Shown here piece after piece: positions 7,943 to 15,751 of a stretch of DNA of 64,000 bases. The position numbers and the translations under genes were made by a program. The notes under the pieces are model-generated. The model was not told the DNA's origin, did no database searches, and saw only the letters and a list, made by a program, of their open reading frames with translations. This DNA comes from an uncultured Flavobacteriaceae bacterium (GTDB taxonomy: Bacteria > Bacteroidota > Bacteroidia > Flavobacteriales > Flavobacteriaceae). The stretch is taken from positions 1-64,000 of the forward strand of contig CANLCJ010000021.1 in NCBI GenBank assembly GCA_947489085.1. The letters run 5' to 3'. The first letter of the stretch is position 1. Every line of letters begins with the position of its first letter.

Positions 7943-8785
7943 ATGAGTACACATTACGAAACAAGATACGCGTCAAGTCCACAGGCAGTTAAGGCTTACG
8001 ATACACAACAATTACGAGATGAGTTTTTAATAGACAACTTAATGCAAGAAGACCAATTGGTTTTGGTATACACGCATTACGACAGATATATGGCAGGTTC
8101 TGCCGTTCCTGTAGCAGGTCCAGTAGCCTTAGATACTATAGACCCTCTTAAGTCTAGTTATTTTTTAGAGCGCAGAGAGTTAGGTATTATAAACGTAGGC
8201 GGTGATGGTACTGTAGAGGTAGATGGCGAAACGTATGCACTTACATTAAAAGATGCACTTTACATTGGTAGTGGTGCTAAAAATGTTGTGTTTAAAAGTG
8301 ATGATGCTAAAAACCCTGCAAAATTTTATTTAAATTCTGCACCAGCACATCAACATTTTCCAACTAAAAAGGTAAGTAAAGCAGAAGCTAATAAGATAGA
8401 GTTGGGGTCTTTAGAGACTGCAAATCACCGTACAGTAAACCAACAAATTATTGGGGGTATTGTAGAGACCTGCCAACTGCAAATGGGAATGACAGAGCTT
8501 AAAACAGGAAGTGTATGGAATACCATGCCAGCGCATGTACATGATCGTAGAATGGAAATCTATTACTACTTAGATATTCCTCAAGACCAAGCCGTATGTC
8601 ATTTTATGGGACAACCGCAAGAGACACGTCATATATGGATGCAAAACCATCAAGCGGTAATTTCACCACCATGGTCTATCCATTCTGGTTCAGGAACATC
8701 AAACTATACTTTTATTTGGGGTATGGCAGGAGAAAACTTAGACTACGGCGATATGGATGTTGCTAAAATAACAGATTTACGATAA
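7943..8785 (+). CDS. kduI: 5-keto-4-deoxyuronate isomerase
   Basis: KduI converts 4-deoxy-L-threo-5-hexosulose-uronate, which forms spontaneously from unsaturated uronic acid, to 2,5-diketo-3-deoxygluconate. The 280-residue cupin protein has the zinc ligands H198-V-H200 with E205 in AHVHDRRME, and H247 in WSIHSG, all at the positions expected for the family. Its presence ties the operon to polysaccharide lyase and GH88 products rather than to free glucuronate alone. It is followed by kduD after only 3 bp. Confidence 0.95.
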   Translation: MSTHYETRYASSPQAVKAYDTQQLRDEFLIDNLMQEDQLVLVYTHYDRYMAGSAVPVAGPVALDTIDPLKSSYFLERRELGIINVGGDGTVEVDGETYALTLKDALYIGSGAKNVVFKSDDAKNPAKFYLNSAPAHQHFPTKKVSKAEANKIELGSLETANHRTVNQQIIGGIVETCQLQMGMTELKTGSVWNTMPAHVHDRRMEIYYYLDIPQDQAVCHFMGQPQETRHIWMQNHQAVISPPWSIHSGSGTSNYTFIWGMAGENLDYGDMDVAKITDLR

Positions 8786-8788
8786 GGT

Positions 8789-9583
8789 ATGAGTATAGCA
8801 TTATTTGATGTAAAAGGCAAAGTAGCCTTAGTTACAGGCAGTACACATGGCTTAGGCATGTCTATGGCTAGAGGCTTAGGTTTAGCAGGCGCAACCATTA
8901 TTGTAAATGGAAACTCGTCTCAAGAGAAAATAGACAAAGCTGTTGCTCAGTATAAAAGTGAAGGCATTACAGCTCATGGTTACAAGTTTAATGTAACTAA
9001 TGAAGCCGAAGTAAGCACTGCTATTTCTAAAATAGAAGCAGAAGTGGGGACTATAGATATTTTAATTAACAATGCGGGGATTATAAAAAGAACACCGCTT
9101 GTTGAGATGGAAGTTGCCGATTTTAAAGAAGTTATAGACGTAGATTTAGTGAGTCCTTTTATCGTTTCTAAACATGTTGTAAAAGGCATGATAGAACGAA
9201 AAGCAGGTAAAATCATTAACATCTGTTCTATGATGAGTGAACTTGGTCGTAACAGCGTAGGTGCCTATGCCGCAGCCAAAGGTGGGTTAAAAATGTTAAC
9301 TCAAAATATGGCTACAGAATGGGCAAAGCACAATATACAAGTAAATGGTATTGGTCCAGGGTATTTTGCAACATCGCAAACCGCTCCAATACGTGTAGAT
9401 GGCCACCCGTTTAATGATTTTATTGTAAATAGAACACCAGCAGCTAAATGGGGAGACCCAGACGATTTAGCAGGTGCAGCAATATTCTTAGCGTCTAAAG
9501 CCAGCGACTTTGTAAATGGACATATCGTTTACGTAGACGGTGGGATATTAGCAACTATAGGAAAACCATCTAACGAAGACTAA
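8789..9583 (+). CDS. kduD: 2-deoxy-D-gluconate 3-dehydrogenase
   Basis: KduD reduces 2,5-diketo-3-deoxygluconate to KDG with NAD(P)H, the step after KduI. It is a classical SDR of 264 residues: TGSTHGLG cofactor motif near the N-terminus, NNAG at about residue 92, catalytic Y160xxxK164 (YAAAK), and a YVDGG C-terminus. The gene order kduI-kduD with a 3-bp gap supports the assignment over other SDRs. Confidence 0.92.
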   Translation: MSIALFDVKGKVALVTGSTHGLGMSMARGLGLAGATIIVNGNSSQEKIDKAVAQYKSEGITAHGYKFNVTNEAEVSTAISKIEAEVGTIDILINNAGIIKRTPLVEMEVADFKEVIDVDLVSPFIVSKHVVKGMIERKAGKIINICSMMSELGRNSVGAYAAAKGGLKMLTQNMATEWAKHNIQVNGIGPGYFATSQTAPIRVDGHPFNDFIVNRTPAAKWGDPDDLAGAAIFLASKASDFVNGHIVYVDGGILATIGKPSNED

Positions 9584-9586
9584 ACT

Positions 9587-10768
9587 ATGAAACATTCACT
9601 TTTTTATACCGCTTTGGTTGCTTTAACATTTTTTACAAGCTGTAAAGGCACACCACCCAAGGCTACTATTAGCATAAAAAATCCTTTAGATAGTGCACGC
9701 CAGCTTGAGACAGTAGAGGTAAAGATTTCAGACTTAAAGTTAAGTCCAGAAGATGCTATTGCCGATTTATCTGTTCAAGATGTAGCCACAAAAGCCATTT
9801 TAGTATCCCAATTGGTCGACGAAGATCAAGATGGTACTGCCGATGTATTGTTGTTTCAACCAGAACTTGAGCCTAATGCAACAAAAGCATATGCTTTGGT
9901 AAAAGTACCAGCTTCAGAACAACCAAAAGTTACCGAATATTGTTATTCTCGATTTGTACCAGAACGTACAGACGATTATGCTTGGGAAAACAATAAAGTA
10001 GGCTTTAGAACTTTTGGGCCTGTAGCACAACAAATGATAGAAGAAGGCGTTAAAGGAGGCACCCTGTCTAGTGGTATTGATGCGTGGTTAAAACGTGTGG
10101 AGTATCCCATAATAAACAAGTGGTATAAAAAAGCTGAAACAGAAAAAGGAGCGTATCACAAAGACACAGGTGAAGGTTTAGACAATTTTCATGTGGGCGT
10201 GAGTAGAGGTGTTGGTGGTATTGCTGTAAAAGCAGATACAACGTATTATGTGTCTAAAAATTTTACAGCATGGAAAACCATAACCACAGGGCCTTTAAGA
10301 ACCAGTTTTGTTTTAGAGTATGCCAATTGGGATGCTAATGGGAAAACAATTTCTGAAACCAAACACATTGCTTTAGATTACGGAAGCAACCTGTCGCGTT
10401 TTGAAATAGAAGTATCTGGAACAGATACCATTCATGCAGGCTTAACATTACATGAAAAAGATGGTACGCATACCATTAATAAAACCTCTGGTTGGGTGTC
10501 GTATTGGGAGCCGCACGACGATTCCGAATTAGGAACAGCCATTGTAGTACCAAACGGTAATTTAATATCAGGTGTACTTTACGATACGCCATTAAAAGAT
10601 AAGAGTAACGTATTTGCTCAAATTAAAGTAGAAAACGGTAAAGCTGTCTATTATGCAGGATTCGGATGGAAAAAAGCAAACGAATTTACAACCAAAGCAG
10701 CATGGGAAGAGTACTTAGCATCTTTCGCAACAAAATTAAATAATCCTTTAGTTGTTACAATCAACTAA
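9587..10768 (+). CDS. DUF4861 family lipoprotein
   Basis: The 393-residue protein has a lipoprotein signal peptide (ALTFFTSC, lipid-modified Cys at residue 19) and the features of the DUF4861 family, which recurs in uronate-containing polysaccharide loci of Bacteroidota. Visible landmarks are FRTFGPVAQQM, DNFHVGVSRGVGG, and a C-terminal YAGFGWKKA segment. It is placed between kduD (3 bp) and uxaC (8 bp), so a role on uronate-containing saccharides outside the cytoplasm is likely. The activity is unknown to me; an esterase, lyase or hydrolase cannot be told apart from sequence. Confidence 0.8.
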   Translation: MKHSLFYTALVALTFFTSCKGTPPKATISIKNPLDSARQLETVEVKISDLKLSPEDAIADLSVQDVATKAILVSQLVDEDQDGTADVLLFQPELEPNATKAYALVKVPASEQPKVTEYCYSRFVPERTDDYAWENNKVGFRTFGPVAQQMIEEGVKGGTLSSGIDAWLKRVEYPIINKWYKKAETEKGAYHKDTGEGLDNFHVGVSRGVGGIAVKADTTYYVSKNFTAWKTITTGPLRTSFVLEYANWDANGKTISETKHIALDYGSNLSRFEIEVSGTDTIHAGLTLHEKDGTHTINKTSGWVSYWEPHDDSELGTAIVVPNGNLISGVLYDTPLKDKSNVFAQIKVENGKAVYYAGFGWKKANEFTTKAAWEEYLASFATKLNNPLVVTIN

Positions 10769-10776
10769 ACCATACT

Positions 10777-12186
10777 ATGAACGCAACACATTTTATTTCA
10801 GACAATTTTGTGTTACAGTCTGATATCGCAGAAACACTTTACCATACCTATGCTAAAGATCTGCCTATAATTGATTATCATAATCACCTTTCTCCAGAAC
10901 AAATAGCAGCCAACAAGCCTGTTAAAAACATAACAGATGCTTGGTTAAATGGAGACCATTACAAATGGCGTGCTATGCGTGCCAATGGTATAGACGAATC
11001 TTATATTACAGGTGCTAATACCTCTAAAAAAGACAAGTTTTTAAAGTGGGCAGAAACGGTGCCTTATACCTTAAGAAACCCTTTATTTCACTGGACTCAT
11101 TTAGAATTAAAACGCTATTTTGGAATTGATGAAATCTTACAACCTTCTACTGCAGATGCGATTTACGATAAAATCAATACCATCTTAGAAGATAAGACGC
11201 CAGCACAACTGTTAGAACATTTAAAAGTTGAGGTGGTGTGTACAACAGACGACCCTATAGATGGTTTAGAGCACCATAAAGCTATAAAAGCTTTGGGGAT
11301 TTATACGAAAGTGTTTCCAACATTTCGTCCAGATGCCTTATTGCTTGTAGAGAAAGACAGTTTTCCAGAATATATCGGGAAATTAGCGGCTTGTTCTGGG
11401 GTAGCAATTGCTACTTTAGAAGACTTAGTTGAAGCTATAGCAGTTAGAATTGATTATTTTCATGAACAAGGTTGTCGTTTATCAGACTATGGATTAGAAG
11501 AAATTTATGCTTCAGAATTTACAGAAGTAGCTGTAGATGCTATTTTTAAAAAGCGACTTTCTGGTGCAGTACTTACTTCAGAAGAAGCTACAGAATTTGC
11601 ATCTTGTATTTTAAATACACTTTGTAAATTGTACCATGCTAAAGGGTGGACACAGCAATTTCATATTGGAGCTATTCGCAATAACAATAGCCGATTATTA
11701 GAACAAATTGGTTTAGATGCCGGAGTAGATTCTATTGGAGATTTCCCAGCAGCAAAAGCCATGTCTAAATTGTTTAACAGCTTAGACCGCTCTAGTCAAT
11801 TAGCCAAAACAATCAGTTATAACTTAAACCCATCTCAAAACGAAGTGTTTGCAACAATGATGGGGAATTATAGTGAAGCTAATGTACCTGGTAAAATGCA
11901 ATGGGGCTCAGGTTGGTGGTTTTTAGACCAAAAAGATGGTATGGAAAAGCAACTTAATTGCTTGTCTAACATGGGGCTGTTAAGCCGTTTTGTAGGCATG
12001 TTAACCGATAGTAGAAGCTTCTTGTCATTTCCTAGACATGAATATTTTAGACGCATTTTATGCAACCTTATAGGTGAAGATGTAAAGCAAGGTTTAATTC
12101 CTAATGATATTGAATTTTTAGGGAAAATGGTGCAAGACATTTGTTACTACAATGCCAAAAATTATTTTGGTTTTAATATGAAATAA
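10777..12186 (+). CDS. uxaC: Glucuronate isomerase (uronate isomerase)
   Basis: UxaC interconverts D-glucuronate and D-fructuronate (also galacturonate and tagaturonate). The 469-residue protein has the amidohydrolase-like signature IDYHNHLSPEQIA near residue 30, CTTDDPIDGL in the middle, QFHIGAIRNNN at about 290 and MLTDSRSF near 410, all hallmark UxaC segments. It feeds UxuB and UxuA in the same operon. Twelve bp separate it from dctP. Confidence 0.95.
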   Translation: MNATHFISDNFVLQSDIAETLYHTYAKDLPIIDYHNHLSPEQIAANKPVKNITDAWLNGDHYKWRAMRANGIDESYITGANTSKKDKFLKWAETVPYTLRNPLFHWTHLELKRYFGIDEILQPSTADAIYDKINTILEDKTPAQLLEHLKVEVVCTTDDPIDGLEHHKAIKALGIYTKVFPTFRPDALLLVEKDSFPEYIGKLAACSGVAIATLEDLVEAIAVRIDYFHEQGCRLSDYGLEEIYASEFTEVAVDAIFKKRLSGAVLTSEEATEFASCILNTLCKLYHAKGWTQQFHIGAIRNNNSRLLEQIGLDAGVDSIGDFPAAKAMSKLFNSLDRSSQLAKTISYNLNPSQNEVFATMMGNYSEANVPGKMQWGSGWWFLDQKDGMEKQLNCLSNMGLLSRFVGMLTDSRSFLSFPRHEYFRRILCNLIGEDVKQGLIPNDIEFLGKMVQDICYYNAKNYFGFNMK

Positions 12187-12198
12187 ACACAGAATATT

Positions 12199-13170
12199 AT
12201 GAAACATATACTTATAGCGTGTATGCTTGTTTGTGTAATGCTGTCTTGTAAAAAAGAAAGCGATACAAAAACATTCTATTTGGCACATACGCTGCCTCAA
12301 GGCCATCCTGTACACAAAGGGATTTTAGAGTTTAAAAAAGCACTGTATAAAAAATCTGGAGGCAAAATAGATGTCAAAATCTTTCCAGATGGCCAATTAG
12401 GGTCAGAACGAGAAGCCTTAGAGCTGCTTCAAATAGGAAGTGTAGCCATTACAAAAGTAAGTGCAGCCACCCTGTCTAACTTTGTGCCAGAATACCACAT
12501 GTTTGGAATTCCGTATTTATTTAGAAACAAACAACATCAATTTGATGTTTTAGAAGGTGAAATAGGGAAGTCTATTTTAGAAAAAGGAAGTAAATTCTGG
12601 TTGAGAGGTCTGTGTTATTACGATGCAGGAAGTAGAAGCTTTTATACCTCTAATAAAGCCATTAGAACTCCAGAAGATTTAAAAGGCCTTAAGATACGTG
12701 TTATGAATAATCAAATGGCGATTAACATGGTAAATGCCCTTGGGGGATCTGCTACACCAATGGCCTATGGAGAGTTATATACAGCCATACAACAAGGTGT
12801 TGTAGATGGTGCTGAAAATAACCCACCATCGTTTGTATCGTCTAACCATTACGAGGTGAGTAAATATTATACCCTAGATCAGCATTCTTCTGTGCCAGAT
12901 GTTTTACTAATAGGAACAAAATACTGGAATAAATTAACGCCCCAAGAACAAACATGGGTGCAAGATGCTGCTAACGAATCGGCACAAGCGCAAAAAGCAT
13001 TTTGGAATGCCTCTGTAGAAGCATCTATGGCTAAAGCCAAGAGTGCAGGTGTAGAAGTTATTATTCCAGAAAAATCATTGTTTCAAGAACAATCTAAATC
13101 GGTTTTAGAAGCTTTTTTAAAAGAACGACCTGAAATGAATGAGATAGTTACTAAAATTAAAAACAAATAA
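12199..13170 (+). CDS. dctP: TRAP transporter solute-binding lipoprotein (DctP family)
   Basis: This is the periplasmic solute receptor of a TRAP transporter. It has a lipoprotein signal (VCVMLSC, Cys at residue 17) instead of a cleaved Sec peptide. DctP signatures include LAHTLPQGHPVHKG, FPDGQLGSEREALELLQIG, GLKIRVMNNQMAINMV with the substrate-carboxylate Arg, and the central VVDGAENNPPSF. Closely linked dctQ and dctM follow with 3-bp gaps. Context points to uronate (glucuronate or deoxyuronate) as substrate. Confidence 0.92.
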   Translation: MKHILIACMLVCVMLSCKKESDTKTFYLAHTLPQGHPVHKGILEFKKALYKKSGGKIDVKIFPDGQLGSEREALELLQIGSVAITKVSAATLSNFVPEYHMFGIPYLFRNKQHQFDVLEGEIGKSILEKGSKFWLRGLCYYDAGSRSFYTSNKAIRTPEDLKGLKIRVMNNQMAINMVNALGGSATPMAYGELYTAIQQGVVDGAENNPPSFVSSNHYEVSKYYTLDQHSSVPDVLLIGTKYWNKLTPQEQTWVQDAANESAQAQKAFWNASVEASMAKAKSAGVEVIIPEKSLFQEQSKSVLEAFLKERPEMNEIVTKIKNK

Positions 13171-13173
13171 GGT

Positions 13174-13665
13174 ATGAAAGCAACAAACGTTCTTTTCGAT
13201 AAAGCATGTAGAGTTATGGAAATTATTCTTATTGCAATTTTTGGTTTACTCGTCATTGATGTTTTAGGGCAAGTATTTTCAAGGTATATTTTAGGCCAAT
13301 CTTTTGCATTTACAGAAGAATTAGCACGTTTTTCTCTAATATGGCTCTCTGTATTGGGGGCAGCCTATTTAAATGCAAAACGTCAACACCTGTCGATGGA
13401 TTTCTTATATCAGAAATTTTCAGAATCTGGACAAAAACGCGCCCTATATTTTATTGAACTCTGTGTGTTCTTATTTGCACTTGTTGTTATGGTTATAGGA
13501 GGTTTTAACTTAGTATATACCACATTACACTTAGGGCAGCTTTCAGGAACACTACGCATTCCTTTAGGCTATATCTATGCTATTATGCCCATAAGCGGCC
13601 TGTTAATCATGTGGTTTTCATTATACCATGTATCTCTAATTAAAGCAAACAAACTAACAAACTAA
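13174..13665 (+). CDS. dctQ: TRAP transporter small permease (DctQ family)
   Basis: The 163-residue inner-membrane protein has four predicted hydrophobic helices (about residues 15-35, 50-68, 88-110 and 128-150) and the DctQ signature around EELARFSLIWLSVLGAAY followed by a charged KRQHLSMDF stretch. It lies between the receptor and the large permease with 3-bp gaps on each side. Confidence 0.92.
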   Translation: MKATNVLFDKACRVMEIILIAIFGLLVIDVLGQVFSRYILGQSFAFTEELARFSLIWLSVLGAAYLNAKRQHLSMDFLYQKFSESGQKRALYFIELCVFLFALVVMVIGGFNLVYTTLHLGQLSGTLRIPLGYIYAIMPISGLLIMWFSLYHVSLIKANKLTN

Positions 13666-13668
13666 ACT

Positions 13669-14973
13669 ATGAGTATTGAAGTCATAAGTATAATCGTTTT
13701 ATTTGCCAGTTTCTTTACATTATTAATGTTAAAGGTACCGGTAGCTTACAGTATTGGAATTTCTACAACTATAAGTTTATTATTAAACATAGATAAATTA
13801 CCAGGTATTACCACTATTGCCCAACGTATGACCACGGGTATTGACAGTTTTGCCTTATTAGCCATTCCGTTTTTTGTACTGGCAGGTGAAATTATGAAAC
13901 GAGGAGGCATTGCCAACCGTTTAATAAATTTTGCAAAATCCTTAGTCGCGAGTTTACCAGGAGGCTTAGCCTATGTAAATGTATTGGCCTCTATGTTGTT
14001 TGGTGCCATTTCTGGATCTGCAATTGCTGCGACCTCGGCGATAGGGAGTATCATGACCGATAGAATGGAAGAAGAAGGCTTGCCACGAGCATTTAGTGCC
14101 TCTATTAATATTACATCTTCTACAACAGGACTGCTAATTCCACCAAGTAATATCTTAATTGTTTATGCCTTAGCAAGTGGCGGTACAGCTTCTGTAGCAG
14201 CCTTATTTATAGCAGGGTATTTACCAGGAATTTTATTAGGTGTAGCCATTATTGCATACATTGCTTTTGTAGCTATAACACGAAAGTTTGCAAAAGGCGA
14301 ACGTGCCCCATTGTCTTTAATTTGGACCTATTTTAGAAAAGCATTTTTTAGCTTATTATTATTGGTTATTGTTGTTGGAGGTATCGTTGCCGGTGTTTTT
14401 ACTGCAACCGAAGCTTCTGCCATTGCCGTATTATACGCTGGTGTTTTAGCCTTGATTTACGGTGATATTTCCACAAAAGATTTTCCAGAGATTTTGTTAA
14501 CTAGCGCGAAAACAACAGCCGTCGTTATGTTTTTAATATGTACGTCTATGGCCATGTCGTGGTTATTTTCTTTTGAAGGTATTCCAGCACTTATCAGTAA
14601 CTTTTTATTAGAGCAGTTTAGTAATAAAATTGTAATATTTCTTGTTATAAATTTGGTGTTACTCATTATAGGTACATTTATGGACATGACGCCAGCAGTA
14701 CTTATCTTTACACCTATATTTTTACCTGTAGTTACAGCACTAGGGATGGACCCTGTACATTTTGGTATCGTTTTGGTTCTTAATTTATGCATAGGTCTGT
14801 GTACGCCTCCTGTAGGCACCATACTCTTTGTGGGTAGTGGTATAGCAAATATTTCTGTATCTCAGGTTGTAAAGCCTTTATTGCCATTTTTATTAATAAT
14901 GGTAGTGGTACTATTACTCATAACCTATATTCCAAGCATATCGATGTATTTACCAGAATTATTCGATCTGTAA
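13669..14973 (+). CDS. dctM: TRAP transporter large permease (DctM family)
   Basis: The 434-residue polytopic membrane protein drives sodium-coupled uptake of the receptor-bound acid. Typical DctM motifs are PFFVLAGEIMKRGGIA, the GAISGSAIAATSAIGSIM re-entrant loop, LIPPSNILIVYALASGG, TEASAIAVLYA, and the C-terminal LCIGLCTPPVGTILFVG. It is the last gene of the operon; a perfect-stem terminator begins 38 bp after the stop. Confidence 0.95.
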   Translation: MSIEVISIIVLFASFFTLLMLKVPVAYSIGISTTISLLLNIDKLPGITTIAQRMTTGIDSFALLAIPFFVLAGEIMKRGGIANRLINFAKSLVASLPGGLAYVNVLASMLFGAISGSAIAATSAIGSIMTDRMEEEGLPRAFSASINITSSTTGLLIPPSNILIVYALASGGTASVAALFIAGYLPGILLGVAIIAYIAFVAITRKFAKGERAPLSLIWTYFRKAFFSLLLLVIVVGGIVAGVFTATEASAIAVLYAGVLALIYGDISTKDFPEILLTSAKTTAVVMFLICTSMAMSWLFSFEGIPALISNFLLEQFSNKIVIFLVINLVLLIIGTFMDMTPAVLIFTPIFLPVVTALGMDPVHFGIVLVLNLCIGLCTPPVGTILFVGSGIANISVSQVVKPLLPFLLIMVVVLLLITYIPSISMYLPELFDL

Positions 14974-15010
14974 ATCGTATAGTTACAATTTAACGTATCA
15001 TTAGCGTTCA

Positions 15011-15045
15011 AAAAACACCAAAATCTTACAGATTTTGGTGTTTTT
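15011..15045 (+). terminator. Terminator of the uronate/TRAP operon
   Basis: A perfect 15-bp stem (15011-15025 with 15031-15045, ACACCAAAATC paired to GATTTTGGTGT) encloses the loop TTACA and ends in a T tract. The A run on the left makes it potentially bidirectional. Confidence 0.92.
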
Positions 15046-15514
15046 GTTTAATGTAAAAAAAGAATAGTATCTTAGAAAGATCAACTAAACCAAAAACAAC
15101 TACTACAATGCATATACCACCACGATCTTCACTAAAATTCAAAATAACGTTTTCAAACTTTACTCTAATATCAAGTACTTGACCAAAATAAGCGTTAGTA
15201 TAGAATTTTGATTTCTCACATTTTTTAAGACAGGAATGCTTTCTACAGGTATTTGCAGTGTTTCTAAAATGTATACCCTCTACATTTTTAATATCAAGTG
15301 ATTGGATGGACGACATGATGAAAAAACATGCAGTTTTCTTCGCTATGAAGGTGTTTCGATTCAAACCTTAGCTCAACGTAAAAATTTCATTTAAATAATT
15401 CGATCTGTTTATTTTAAATACCTATAGCGAATACCCTATACAATTACAAAAAACAGTATTAAATGTAAAATGCTTATATTTCTAATTATCAATTATATAT
15501 GGAATTTAAGGGTG

Positions 15515-15545
15515 TTTGTTTGAGAGAAAAACAATTATAAATTTA
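15515..15545 (+). promoter_or_regulatory. Canonical promoter of the hybrid sensor gene
   Basis: TTTG at 15515-15518 and TAAATTTA at 15538-15545 are separated by 19 bp, which fits the Bacteroidota primary-sigma promoter (TTTG, 19-21 bp, TAnnTTTG) with one mismatch in the last base. The predicted leader is about 200 nt long and contains several inverted repeats. Confidence 0.55.
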
Positions 15546-15637
15546 GTGTTTACGGTTATTTTCATCTTGAAAAAAGTTTAAATCACTTCGATATTACAGA
15601 GCCATGATTTTCTGTAAAGTAAAACAATTTAGAAGAC

Positions 15638-15649
15638 CACTTGCAAGTG
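15638..15649. promoter_or_regulatory. 12-bp perfect palindrome in sensor gene leader
   Basis: CACTTGCAAGTG is self-complementary and lies about 100 bp before the ATG of the hybrid sensor. It could be a binding site for a dimeric regulator. No second copy was noticed in the window. Confidence 0.35.
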
Positions 15650-15751
15650 CAATTGTAAACCCAAGAAATTAGAGTTCTCTTTAAAAGAAGAGAAAAGCTT
15701 CCTCTTAAACGCAATATTATAGTTAAATTAGTAAGTAATTATATGTTTTAA

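Larger units (their letters stand above)
14974..15751. other. Long gap between operon terminator and sensor gene
   Basis: No convincing gene is seen in these 778 bp. It starts with the operon terminator. A 112-codon minus-strand frame (15026-15364) begins inside that terminator and has no recognisable family. The right half holds a canonical promoter (15515-15545), a 7-bp inverted repeat (TTACAGA 15594-15600 / TCTGTAA 15611-15617), a 12-bp palindrome (15638-15649) and another 7-bp inverted repeat (15675-15681 / 15688-15694), all in the leader of the hybrid sensor gene. Confidence 0.6.

Noticed and set aside
15225-15260. GACAGGAAT...CTACAGGTA resembling the CAGGAYA repeats
   Set aside because: The two pieces are not 10 bp apart and no TAnnTTTG box lies 27 bp downstream.
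15026-15364. 112-codon minus-strand frame beside the uronate operon terminator
   Set aside because: Its 3' part lies within the terminator stem and its Cys/Phe-rich sequence resembles no family; not supported as a gene.
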